From positions 44,042-108,041 of the forward strand of contig NZ_JACAKB010000012.1 of NCBI RefSeq assembly GCF_030326305.1: a stretch of 64,000 nucleotides of DNA, given 5' to 3'. The notes beneath the pieces were generated by a model. The model was not told the DNA's origin, did not search any database, and worked only from the letters and a program-made list of their open reading frames with translations. The position numbers were made by a program, and so were the translations under genes. This DNA is from Myroides odoratimimus (GTDB lineage Bacteria > Bacteroidota > Bacteroidia > Flavobacteriales > Flavobacteriaceae). Below, piece after piece: positions 25,082-33,975 of the stretch; within the stretch, counting starts at the first letter, position 1, and each line of letters begins with the position of its first letter.

Positions 25082-26431
25082 ATGAATTTACGCACTCGTC
25101 TTACCACATACAGTACTATAGTATTCGGTATAGTATTTTTTATTGCATCACTTATTATATTCTTAGCTTACTTCTCTAAGACACAAGAGTCTGTGTTTAA
25201 CAATCTGAAGAATACTACTCTACTATCTGCAATATATTACTTAGAACAAGACGAGCTATCTCATACAGAACATTCTGTTGTAAAAGAAGAGTTTAGAGCA
25301 ACTATTCAATCTAAAAATGTAGCTGTATATAACTTTAGTAATCAGTTATCCTATGGAGCTCTAGTTAATGATCCTGTACTGACAAACGCTATTTTAAGCA
25401 AAACGAGAACAGATAAATCACATCGATTTAAAGCAAATGACTTTTTTTATTACGGAATATATTACCCTGATAATCAAGGGGATTTTGTAGTCTATACGAG
25501 AGAGTCTACAGATGACTTTATGAATCAGATGAGAAGCCTTATTCTTATCCTATGCATTGTACTTGTAGGAGGATTACTAGCCATTTATTTCTTAAGTAAA
25601 TACATCTCTAATATCGCCTATAAGCCTCTTAAGAATATTGTGCAACAGGTAAATGAGGTAAACTACTCTAATTTAGAAAACGGGATAGAAGTACCGAAAA
25701 CAAATGATGAATTAGAAGAATTAATCTCTACTTATAATAACCTACTAATCAGACTATCTGAAACATTCTTGATTCAAAAGAACTTTATTAACTATGTCTC
25801 TCATGAGTTTAAAACTCCCCTTACTGCTATCAGTGGTAACCTAGAAGTTTTTGCTCAGAAAGAACGTTCTCCTGAAGAATATAATCAAGTAGTCAAGGAG
25901 GCTTTACAAAATGTGTACAAGATAGAGAATATCTTAAGTAACTTACTTTTATTATCAGGTCTAAAGAATACGGATAAAGACGCTAGTCTATTTAGAATAG
26001 ACGAGATAATCTGGACTATATATGAAGCGTTACAGGATAAGCTAACAGAACTACAGACTACCTTAGAGATAAATATAAATGTAGATGACTTCACTAAACT
26101 AGAGTATAAAGGTAACGAAACTCTAATCCATCTAGCATTATACAATATTGTTGAAAATGCTGTAAAATATTCTAATAGTAAACCTGTTTCAGTAGAGCTA
26201 TCTCTATATAACAATAGGCTACAGCTAAAGGTAAAAGACCATGGAAAAGGTATCTCTGAAGAAGAACTTACTTTTATAAAACAAACATTCTATAGAGGTA
26301 AGAATGTAGGGGATATTAAAGGTAGTGGTATAGGACTGTCCCTTGCTACTATCATCTTTGAGCAACATCGTATTCAATTTGATATTACTTCTCAGTTAGA
26401 ACAAGGGACAATTATTACTTTAACTTTTTAA
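25082..26431 (+). CDS. Sensor histidine kinase paired with the OmpR-family regulator
   Basis: A 449-residue membrane histidine kinase. Two transmembrane helices (about 12-31 and 153-172) enclose a roughly 120-residue periplasmic domain, followed by a HAMP linker, a HisKA dimerisation domain with the phosphorylated His241 in NYVSHEFKTPLTAISG, and a HATPase_c domain with NIVENAVKYS, KDHGKGISEEE and GSGIGLSLA. All catalytic motifs are intact, in clear contrast to the HTCS-like protein at 44000. It overlaps nothing, ends 4 bp before the convergent aroC stop. Confidence 0.9.
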   Translation: MNLRTRLTTYSTIVFGIVFFIASLIIFLAYFSKTQESVFNNLKNTTLLSAIYYLEQDELSHTEHSVVKEEFRATIQSKNVAVYNFSNQLSYGALVNDPVLTNAILSKTRTDKSHRFKANDFFYYGIYYPDNQGDFVVYTRESTDDFMNQMRSLILILCIVLVGGLLAIYFLSKYISNIAYKPLKNIVQQVNEVNYSNLENGIEVPKTNDELEELISTYNNLLIRLSETFLIQKNFINYVSHEFKTPLTAISGNLEVFAQKERSPEEYNQVVKEALQNVYKIENILSNLLLLSGLKNTDKDASLFRIDEIIWTIYEALQDKLTELQTTLEININVDDFTKLEYKGNETLIHLALYNIVENAVKYSNSKPVSVELSLYNNRLQLKVKDHGKGISEEELTFIKQTFYRGKNVGDIKGSGIGLSLATIIFEQHRIQFDITSQLEQGTIITLTF

Positions 26432-26434
26432 AGT

Positions 26435-27502
26435 TTATTTTCTTTTGAAACCAAACTGTTCGATATAAAAATCTAGAAGAGTGATTGCAGTCATCGCCTC
26501 TACGATAGGTACTGCACGTGGTAATACACACGCGTCATGTCTTCCTTTCCCTTGTACAGTAACCACCTCATGTGCTGTATTAATAGACTGTTGGTCTTTC
26601 ATTAAGGTAGCAGTTGGTTTAAAAGCAACTTTGAAATAGATATCCATTCCATTACTTATACCGCCTACGATTCCTCCTGCATTATTTGTTGTTGTAGAGC
26701 CATCAGAAAGAATAGAATCATTATGTTGACTACCTCTCATCTTTGTCCCTTCAAAACCACGACCAAACTCTACTCCTTTAACAGCATTGATCCCTAACAT
26801 AGCTTTAGCCAAATCAGCATCAAGTCGGTCAAACACAGGTTCTCCTAATCCTACAGGCACATTCTGTACCACGCATATAATAGTTCCTCCTATAGAATCC
26901 CCATCTTTTTTTACTTCCTTAATTAAAGTCTCCATTTCTACTGCTTTAATAGGATCAGCACAACGAACAGGGTTGTTCTCTATCTCGTTAAAATCTAATT
27001 CACTGTATTTTTTCTCAACAGCAATATCTCCTACTGAAGACACATAAGCTGTTATTTTTATTTCTTTTAATACTTGCTTTGCTATTGCTCCCGCTACTAC
27101 TCTACTGGCAGTCTCACGAGCAGAACTACGCCCACCTCCTCTGTGGTCACGATGTCCATATTTTTCATCATATACATAATCTGCATGGCTTGGACGATAA
27201 ATATCTTTGATATGATCATAATCCTTTGATTTTGAATTTGTATTTTCAATTATAAAACCTATAGGAGTACCTGTTGTCTTCCCTTCAAATATTCCTGAAA
27301 GAAACTTTACTTCATCCGCTTCTTTTCGCTGTGTAACTATCTTAGATTGACCTGGTTTCCGTCTGTCTAATTCCAACTGAATTTGTTCTAAATCTAACTC
27401 TATTCCTGCTGGGCAACCGTCTATAATACCACCGATTGCTACTCCATGAGATTCCCCGAAAGTAGTTACTCTAAATCTATTGCCATAAGTATTACCTGCC
27501 AT
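26435..27502 (-). CDS. aroC: Chorismate synthase
   Basis: Last enzyme of the shikimate pathway, converting EPSP to chorismate with reduced FMN. The 355-residue sequence has all the family blocks: [60 protein letters not shown] (in pieces here), SIGG and [15 protein letters not shown]. It is a monocistronic gene on the minus strand, convergent with the sensor kinase with only 3 bp between stops. Confidence 0.95.
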   Translation of the reverse strand: MAGNTYGNRFRVTTFGESHGVAIGGIIDGCPAGIELDLEQIQLELDRRKPGQSKIVTQRKEADEVKFLSGIFEGKTTGTPIGFIIENTNSKSKDYDHIKDIYRPSHADYVYDEKYGHRDHRGGGRSSARETASRVVAGAIAKQVLKEIKITAYVSSVGDIAVEKKYSELDFNEIENNPVRCADPIKAVEMETLIKEVKKDGDSIGGTIICVVQNVPVGLGEPVFDRLDADLAKAMLGINAVKGVEFGRGFEGTKMRGSQHNDSILSDGSTTTNNAGGIVGGISNGMDIYFKVAFKPTATLMKDQQSINTAHEVVTVQGKGRHDACVLPRAVPIVEAMTAITLLDFYIEQFGFKRK

Positions 27503-27656
27503 ATTAATGTATTTTATACAAGTTTACTACTTTTATAAGTTTTGCACCTTGTTATTCTAGATATTTTTTGATTAAGTTACTTTCTATACCTTACTTTATT
27601 TACTCTCAAAGTCCTTCTATATCCCCTAACCGCTTCCTTTTTTAAGGAGATATCAA

Positions 27657-27664
27657 TATATTTG
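27657..27664 (+). promoter_or_regulatory. TATATTTG -7 element before a GNAT gene
   Basis: TATATTTG matches TAnnTTTG and predicts a start near 27671, so the ATG at 27683, not the TTG at 27662, is the start of the gene. Confidence 0.45.
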
Positions 27665-27682
27665 CGATTCAAACTAAAACAA

Positions 27683-28177
27683 ATGATTATACTAAAACCA
27701 TTTACCAAAACGGATGCCCAAATAATTATAGATTGGAATTTTACGGAAGAAGAACTACTACAGTTTGGAGGAACTGCATTTACACACCCTCTTACAGAAG
27801 ATCAAGTCTTAGCTTTTATGAAAGTAGAAAACTCTTTATTCTTTAAAGCAATTGACACAGATAATGACACTGTAATTGGAGTTGGCGAAATTATTTTGAT
27901 GGAGAATAATGCTACTAAACTAGCTCGTATAGTGGTAGGTGATCGAAATAATAGAGGAAAAGGTTATGGGCAAAAGATGATGCAAGCCTTTGTAGATTAT
28001 TGTCTAAATGATATCCAAAGTGATTCTGTTACCCTTAATGTTTTTGATTGGAATATTGGAGCTATTAAATGCTATGAAAAAATAGGCTTTACCTTTGCTG
28101 ATGTTCCTATGAGAAGTTTTGATCTACCAAACGGAGAACAATGGTTTAGTAAACAAATGGATTATACTAAAAAGTAA
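27683..28177 (+). CDS. GNAT family N-acetyltransferase
   Basis: A 164-residue GNAT protein starting MIILKPFTKTDAQIIIDWNF. The acetyl-CoA loop is NNRGKGYGQKMMQAFVDY (about residues 92-109), followed by VTLNVFDWNIGAIKCYEKIGF, a standard RimI/RimJ-like end. It probably acetylates a protein N-terminus or a small amine; no partner is indicated. It is a single-gene unit between aroC (divergent) and a 725-bp gap. Confidence 0.82.
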   Translation: MIILKPFTKTDAQIIIDWNFTEEELLQFGGTAFTHPLTEDQVLAFMKVENSLFFKAIDTDNDTVIGVGEIILMENNATKLARIVVGDRNNRGKGYGQKMMQAFVDYCLNDIQSDSVTLNVFDWNIGAIKCYEKIGFTFADVPMRSFDLPNGEQWFSKQMDYTKK

Positions 28178-28902
28178 CTACTTACTATATCTATTATACC
28201 TATTTCTATTTTCTAATGACAAGGTTGCTAATCGATCTAAATTTTCAACAGATTATTTCCTTAGTGACTCCGTTATAATGTTTGTTTTAACGGACTCACT
28301 AAGGACTCAAATGTCTAGTCCTGCTATCACTGTTAATAATCCTACTTAGTTCTATACAGTCTTATAGTATTCCTTCTATTCTTTTATAATTCCTCTTATT
28401 TAAAAGATCTTATCTATAATCAGGTTTTCGTTTAAAGATAACATAGATCAGCTCGATTCTAATTTTCATCTTTACTACTGCTGATAAAGCTTATTTTCTG
28501 TACAGAAATCACATTTTATTAAACTTAAAAGACATCTTTAAGCAAGATAAATACATTCATAGTAGTACAAAACACTGTTTTTATAAAAAATTATAGTTTT
28601 CAAAGGGAGAAAAAACAGTTCTTTTTAGGTCATTCAAGTATTTAAAATCATTTTATATAGATTCCTTATAACCTTTTTTTCCTACTTTATATTTCAATAC
28701 TAAATTCTTCTAAACACCACGGTTATACAGACATTAAGCCATATCCCTCTATTGACTATAATGCAATAGTATGCCATAAACATTTAGCTATTAATAATTT
28801 TAACACAAGAATAAATATTTAAATTAAAATATTCTTGTTTGTTTTTATAGAAAAATTATTTAAATTGTCCTTAACAAAACCTAACTAATCAAACAACTTA
28901 TT
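28178..28902. other. 725-bp gap with a long hairpin and an inverted repeat
   Basis: No gene is supported. At 28259-28304 CCTTAGTGACTCCGTT and AACGGACTCACTAAGG form a 16-bp stem with one mismatch around a 14-base loop, without a T-run after it. At 28806-28837 CAAGAATA and TATTCTTG flank 16 AT-rich bases, placed 66 bp before the next ATG and possibly an operator. The rest is low-complexity AT-rich sequence. Confidence 0.5.
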
Positions 28903-29766
28903 ATGACACTTGAATTATTTGAAGAACTCTCAGATGTTCTGGGGGTATTCGTAGAGAAATTTACTAACCTCAACATTAAAACTAACAAGCATTCTCTAGC
29001 TTGGCAACGATTTCACTACAATTATTTTGATTCAATGACAACTACGCTGTATAAGTCATTAGTTCACTTAAACTATGCAACTATACAACAAGAGAAAGAC
29101 AATGTTCAATATGCAGAAGCTTTCTCATTAGTATTGGATAAAAATTTTAAACCACTAAGAGATATTAACTTTGACAAGTTCGAATCTAATGTTCAACAGC
29201 AGATTTTGAAAGTAGTGCTAGGTGATCTTCCCTTTTTAACTAAAGGACTGAACGAAGATACTTATCATTACATTAAATTTAACTGTTTAAATAGAGAGAA
29301 TAGACTATGTGGCTTAGGAGGAACTTTATTTAAAAACTCTAAAACAGGAGAACTCATTCTAAACTTATTCTACTTAAACATTCGTAACAAACGCATTGAT
29401 TCTTTATTAGAAGTAGACTTCTATATGAAAGACAAGGCTAAGTACGTAAAGCTTTATAGAGAATTAGCGTTAAGTAAAGTAACAACACCACAGGCACTTA
29501 AAGATGCATTAGATAAGAAGAATATCTCTAGTGTAGATTTTAATAATGATTTCATCTATTTCTTTGGAGAGGAGTACCTTACTTTTTATGATAAGAGAAA
29601 GTACTTACAGAGTTTAGAACTTGTATTCTTTACGAAGAATTCATTCGAGGAGATTGCTGATGTATGTGGTTTTAACTCTACTGAGTCATTAATCACCAAG
29701 TACAAAAAATTTGAAAGTAACGGATATAATCCTATTATTCGCTACTCAAACATATTACAAGCATAA
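28903..29766 (+). CDS. Unknown protein ending in an AraC-like HTH half
   Basis: A 287-residue protein. The last 55 residues (RKYLQSLELVFFTKNSFEEIADVCGFNSTES, then KYKKFESNGYNPIIRY) match the second half of an AraC/XylS DNA-binding domain: a helix with the pattern before 'IA..CGF', the recognition helix region and the terminal 'NP..Y' motif. The usual first helix-turn-helix, about 45 residues upstream, is not recognisable. The N-terminal 220 residues contain no known ligand domain. It may be a degenerate or divergent AraC-type regulator, seen frequently in Flavobacteriia. A terminator follows. Confidence 0.55.
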   Translation: MTLELFEELSDVLGVFVEKFTNLNIKTNKHSLAWQRFHYNYFDSMTTTLYKSLVHLNYATIQQEKDNVQYAEAFSLVLDKNFKPLRDINFDKFESNVQQQILKVVLGDLPFLTKGLNEDTYHYIKFNCLNRENRLCGLGGTLFKNSKTGELILNLFYLNIRNKRIDSLLEVDFYMKDKAKYVKLYRELALSKVTTPQALKDALDKKNISSVDFNNDFIYFFGEEYLTFYDKRKYLQSLELVFFTKNSFEEIADVCGFNSTESLITKYKKFESNGYNPIIRYSNILQA

Positions 29767-29774
29767 TAAAAAAC

Positions 29775-29809
29775 AAAAAAGGTTGATTCAAATGAATCAA
29801 CCTTTTTTT
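29775..29809. terminator. Bidirectional terminator
   Basis: AAAAAAGGTTGATTCA (29775-29790), two-base loop, TGAATCAACCTTTTTT (29793-29808): a perfect 16-bp stem that ends the AraC-tail gene and the convergent peptidase gene. Confidence 0.85.
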
Positions 29810-29818
29810 ATGTGCAAC

Positions 29819-31597
29819 TTAAATTGCTTTTGTCTTTTCTTTTAACCAAGCAGCTTCATCAGCTGATAATTTTGACTCTAAAGATTCATACACCCATTGA
29901 TTATAGTTATTTAACCAATCAATATGTACTTGATCTAATAGTGACTTCTCTACTAAATCTGTTGCGATATAACAGATTGTGATTGTTTCGAAATCCATAA
30001 AATCACCGAATTGATTAGAAGCTAAATCCTTAGATACTACTAAGTTTTCGATACGAATACCGTGCTTACCTTCTCTGTATAATCCTGGTTCTATAGAACT
30101 GATCATTCCTGGCTCTATCGCAATATCTACTGCAGCACCATTAAAAGTGTGAGGCCCCTCGTGTACGTTCAAGAAGAATCCTACTCCATGACCTGTACCA
30201 TGTCCATAGTTGCGCATAGTAGCCCAGATAGGACGACGTGTTATAGCATCGATTTGATATCCTCTAGTACCTTTAGTGAAGATAGCCATAGATCCTTCTA
30301 TAGTTCCTTTTAAAACAATAGTATAATCTTCTTTTTCTTCTTGAGTCAACTGCCCTAAAGATACTACACGCGTAATATCTGTAGTTCCTGTCTCATATTG
30401 TCCACCAGAATCTACTAATAGCAATCCTTTAGCCTCTAACTTATAATTGCTATCCAGTTCTGCTTTATAGTGTGGTAAAGCTCCGTGATCTTTATATCCA
30501 GCAATAGTATCAAAACTAATATCTTTAAAACCTGGCTGTTCTGCACGTAATCCTCTTAAATGATCTGCAATACTCATCTCAGATAATTCGCCAGAAGCTA
30601 CATTTTCTTCTATCCATTTAAAGAACTTCGTCAGTGCTACACCATCATTAATCATAGCATGTCTCTCATGATTTAACTCTACTTCATTCTTCACTGCTTT
30701 TAGCATAGTAGACGGGTTCATATCCTCTAAGATAGTTACTCCCTCAGGAACAGAATCATAAGTAGCAAAACAAGTACGCTTAGGATCTAATAAGATAGTT
30801 TCGCTTGTTCCTAGTGATTTTAGGTAATTTCTTACCTCCTCATAAGGTTTGATTAAAATACCATATCCTTGTAACTCCTCAGCTGTACCTTTATCTAATT
30901 TTTTAGAATCAATGAATAAGATTGATTTTTCTTGGCTGATAAACACAAACCCTAGTGTAACAGGATTACATTTTACATCTGTACCTCTTATATTCAATAC
31001 CCAAGCTAAATCATCTAAAGATGAAATTAGGTGACATGTCGCTCTTTTTTGTTTTAAAACTTTGCGTACAGCTGCTATCTTATCTGGTGTAGATTGTCCT
31101 GTAATAGAAATAGGTAATGTATAAGCTGGCTCTGTTGGCAATGCTGGTCTATCATTCCATATTATATCTAATAAGTCTACATGACCATCTACCTTGATAT
31201 TTAAAGGACCTAATATAGTATTTACAGCATTTGCTACTGCTAATGAAGCTAAATTACCATCAAAGGCAACTGTATTACCAGCCTGTAACTTCTCACCTAA
31301 CCATGAAACATACTCTGGTGCATGTTGAACTTTTAATTTTACTAACTCAAAACCAGATCCTTTTAACTGTGCTGGTCCTTGTACAAAATAACGAGAGTCA
31401 GTCCATAATCCAGCAAAATCTTGTGTAATCACTAATGTTCCTGCTGAACCACTAAAACCAGATGTCCAAACTATACACTTATAATAATCTGGTAAATATT
31501 CACTAATATGTGGATCTGAAGACGGGATAATATATCCATCAATACCTCTCTCCTTCATCAGTGAACGTATCTTCGATAATTTTTCTAAATATGTCAT
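29819..31597 (-). CDS. Aminopeptidase P (Xaa-Pro aminopeptidase), long form
   Basis: A 592-residue M24B metallopeptidase, the three-domain eukaryote-like type: two creatinase N-like domains (about 1-310) then the catalytic pita-bread domain. Metal ligands are visible: LLVDSGGQYETGTTDITRV (two Asp), GHGTGHGVGFFLNVHEGPH (His), SSIEPGLYREG (Glu) and GIRIENL (Glu). It removes N-terminal residues preceding proline and probably acts in the cytosol, as no signal peptide is present. It forms a single unit bounded by terminators. Confidence 0.9.
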   Translation of the reverse strand: MTYLEKLSKIRSLMKERGIDGYIIPSSDPHISEYLPDYYKCIVWTSGFSGSAGTLVITQDFAGLWTDSRYFVQGPAQLKGSGFELVKLKVQHAPEYVSWLGEKLQAGNTVAFDGNLASLAVANAVNTILGPLNIKVDGHVDLLDIIWNDRPALPTEPAYTLPISITGQSTPDKIAAVRKVLKQKRATCHLISSLDDLAWVLNIRGTDVKCNPVTLGFVFISQEKSILFIDSKKLDKGTAEELQGYGILIKPYEEVRNYLKSLGTSETILLDPKRTCFATYDSVPEGVTILEDMNPSTMLKAVKNEVELNHERHAMINDGVALTKFFKWIEENVASGELSEMSIADHLRGLRAEQPGFKDISFDTIAGYKDHGALPHYKAELDSNYKLEAKGLLLVDSGGQYETGTTDITRVVSLGQLTQEEKEDYTIVLKGTIEGSMAIFTKGTRGYQIDAITRRPIWATMRNYGHGTGHGVGFFLNVHEGPHTFNGAAVDIAIEPGMISSIEPGLYREGKHGIRIENLVVSKDLASNQFGDFMDFETITICYIATDLVEKSLLDQVHIDWLNNYNQWVYESLESKLSADEAAWLKEKTKAI

Positions 31598-31720
31598 TAC
31601 GATAATAAATTTTTCAAGCTAAAGGTACAAAATGACGAGTACTACAAAAAGATAAATCTGTTAAAATAGATTAGTTTTTACCTTCTATGATAGTAGCTTA
31701 ATTTCTAATCCCTTAAATGC

Positions 31721-31752
31721 AAAAAAGCCAACTAAATGTTGACTTCTTTTAT
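31721..31752 (-). terminator. Probable terminator of the 31754-32887 gene
   Basis: AAAAGcCAAC/GTTGaCTTCTTTT around a taaat loop, with one internal mismatch, directly after the stop. Weaker than the other terminators. Confidence 0.4.
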
Positions 31753-31753
31753 T

Positions 31754-32887
31754 TTATTTCTGTTCGTCTAAAATGTGAGTTGGCTTAATCGCAGAATTTA
31801 ATCTTAGAATTTGTTTACTCAATACATCTTCAAAAGTAAAGTCTTTTAAATGAACATCTCTTCTAAACAACTCTGGATTATTCACTAAAGCGATTATAAA
31901 GTCTGAGAACACCTTATTACTCATCACAGTTGGATCTAGTACAGCACGAGCACGTACAAGCTTCTTATCAGATCTCCTATAATAATCAAAAACATACTGA
32001 TTAGGCTTTTTCCAATCGCGTTTACCAAAGTTTTCAAAGTAAACATCAGAGATAGATTCCTTATCATTAGTCCTTGCGGTAACTCTTTTCTTATCAAAGC
32101 CAACATTAATGATAGAGGCAATATTTAAATATATTTCTTCTCCTTCTACTGTAGGACAAGTCTGTTCATATACTAAGAGAACATTACCTACTCTCTGTAA
32201 AAAAACATAATGTAAGACCTCGTGTTCATCCTTTATTTTCCATAACATGCGCTCTTTTTTATTGTCTAATGAAGAAAATAAGGTAACAGGTGTAGATAAG
32301 CCATTTATCACTACTTCTTGCTGTTCTAAGTCTTTCTGCCATGTTGTTACCCATTGTCCATCTACATAGTCTTGCTTTAAAGGTAATAGACTCCCTTCAT
32401 GTAAATCATAGAACTGTCCACGTATAGAATCGTTCTTATCTAACTCACTAGATAATAGCGTGTAGTAATGATAATCATGATCTGTAGTATAACGATATCT
32501 CGGAATAGCATCTTCATAATAGACAATATCAAGATCATTAGAAACATTTTCTTCTACTAATAATCCTTTATGCATCTTACCATCGATATATATAGAGTTT
32601 ACTTGTATTGTATCTTGTTTGTTCTCTACATCTATATATGCCTTAGCTTGCTGATCATAAAGTGAAATAAACTTTAATCGATCCGTTAGCATAGTTAGTG
32701 TATTAGGATATGACGCTGCCTTCTCTACAACTTTCAAACTATCATTAACAGTAGAAGTCTCTACTAGATAACTAATATTCTTCAACTTAAGAGTATCTCT
32801 ATGTATAAAATCTGTCACTGTAGTATGATCTTGCGCATATAGTACTCCTCCTATACTTAGTGCCAATATTACAATACCCTTTTTCAT
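31754..32887 (-). CDS. Secreted protein of unknown function, flavobacterial
   Basis: Start set at the ATG 32885-32887 (MKKGIVILALSIGGVLYAQ), because it yields a proper signal peptide; the frame is open upstream to 32968. The 377-residue mature protein is beta-rich with no motif I recognise and no lipobox. A block with RVGNVLLVYEQTCP, then INVGFDKKRVTART, and a C-terminal SDFIIALVNNPELFRRD suggest a soluble periplasmic protein. The TAAATTTG at 32951-32958 (minus strand) may be its -7 element. A single unit; function unknown. Confidence 0.6.
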   Translation of the reverse strand: MKKGIVILALSIGGVLYAQDHTTVTDFIHRDTLKLKNISYLVETSTVNDSLKVVEKAASYPNTLTMLTDRLKFISLYDQQAKAYIDVENKQDTIQVNSIYIDGKMHKGLLVEENVSNDLDIVYYEDAIPRYRYTTDHDYHYYTLLSSELDKNDSIRGQFYDLHEGSLLPLKQDYVDGQWVTTWQKDLEQQEVVINGLSTPVTLFSSLDNKKERMLWKIKDEHEVLHYVFLQRVGNVLLVYEQTCPTVEGEEIYLNIASIINVGFDKKRVTARTNDKESISDVYFENFGKRDWKKPNQYVFDYYRRSDKKLVRARAVLDPTVMSNKVFSDFIIALVNNPELFRRDVHLKDFTFEDVLSKQILRLNSAIKPTHILDEQK

Positions 32888-33149
32888 ATTTTTCTTTTTA
32901 AATAACATAGTATGCATAATCCTAAACTCCTTGTCTAAAACCATGAATATCAAATTTACAAATTTCAAATGACAAAAAAATAAAATTACGTTTCCAAAAA
33001 CAATTAAATAGATAGTTATAAACCACTATATAGATATAGACACCATTATATATCAACACCTTACAAATGGGAACAAGTAAATCACATCATTATAATGATA
33101 GCAAAAAAAAGAGTACCCTACTAATATTCAAACATTTACAAGACATTTA

Positions 33150-33860
33150 CTATACTTTTCGATACGTTTTAAAAAGTTTATCCCATAATAATGTGTAAAA
33201 ACCATAATTACAGTTCGGATCTTGATGATGAATATTGTGAAACAAGGTAAGGCACAGTATATCTCGTGTCCAACGTTCAAAGTAAGTATTCTTAAACACA
33301 TCCTTATCTATATGACCTATAGTTCCCCAAATAAGATTAATAAGTAAATAAAATCCTATCGAAAAAGTGTCAAAGGGATATATACACAAAAGCAAGATAA
33401 ACAATAGACCAAAACCAATAGCCTCTAGTGGATGTAATACAAATAAACTTATCGCATTAACACTGTTGTGCTCATGATGTCTTAGATGCGCTAATGGATA
33501 AAAAATCGGGATATGAGCTAATCTGTGAAATACATACATCAGAAAGTCCATACCGATCACTAGTCCTAATGTTTGTAGAGCTATAACAGTGATAGAGCTA
33601 CCTTCTAGAACATGAATATATCCATAATTATACAGCCCTACTCCTAATACAAAAACGCCTGCATTACACAGTAAAACAACAAATGATAATATTAAATCTC
33701 TTCTGGTAATCTCTTGTTTTATTTCTTGGATATACTCTCCCTTCTTACATCTGTTTAGAGTCAAATACAATCCAATAGATACACCATAGAACAGTATATT
33801 TAATACTATACTAAAAAGGATTAGTTGTGTAATAGACATTCCAATCACTAGATCTAACAT
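33150..33860 (-). CDS. Sterol desaturase / fatty acid hydroxylase family membrane protein
   Basis: A 236-residue protein with four or five membrane segments and the tripartite histidine clusters of the fatty acid hydroxylase superfamily: HRLAH (near residue 121), HLRHHEHN (about 133-140) and NIHHQDP near the C-terminus. These ligate a di-iron centre that hydroxylates or desaturates a lipid. In Bacteroidota, such proteins modify fatty acids or carotenoids; the substrate here is not indicated. It is a stand-alone gene on the minus strand. Confidence 0.85.
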   Translation of the reverse strand: MLDLVIGMSITQLILFSIVLNILFYGVSIGLYLTLNRCKKGEYIQEIKQEITRRDLILSFVVLLCNAGVFVLGVGLYNYGYIHVLEGSSITVIALQTLGLVIGMDFLMYVFHRLAHIPIFYPLAHLRHHEHNSVNAISLFVLHPLEAIGFGLLFILLLCIYPFDTFSIGFYLLINLIWGTIGHIDKDVFKNTYFERWTRDILCLTLFHNIHHQDPNCNYGFYTLLWDKLFKTYRKV

Positions 33861-33908
33861 GGTTCTCTATTTATATTATTAATAATCAAACTTACAAAAA
33901 ACATATAA

Positions 33909-33937
33909 TAAAAAGGATGACTGCTTGAGTCATCCTT
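33909..33937 (-). terminator. Terminator of the S41 peptidase gene
   Basis: AAGGATGACT (33913-33922), gcttg, AGTCATCCTT (33928-33937), with an A-run on the left that reads as a T-tract on the minus strand; it lies between the S41 gene and the sterol-desaturase gene. Confidence 0.75.
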
Positions 33938-33975
33938 CTATATTTTATATCTATATTTATTTAGAGTATTCTTAA

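Noticed and set aside
28119-28349. 76-codon frame overlapping the end of the GNAT gene
   Set aside because: Covers the last GNAT codons in another frame and then a hairpin; no coding signal.
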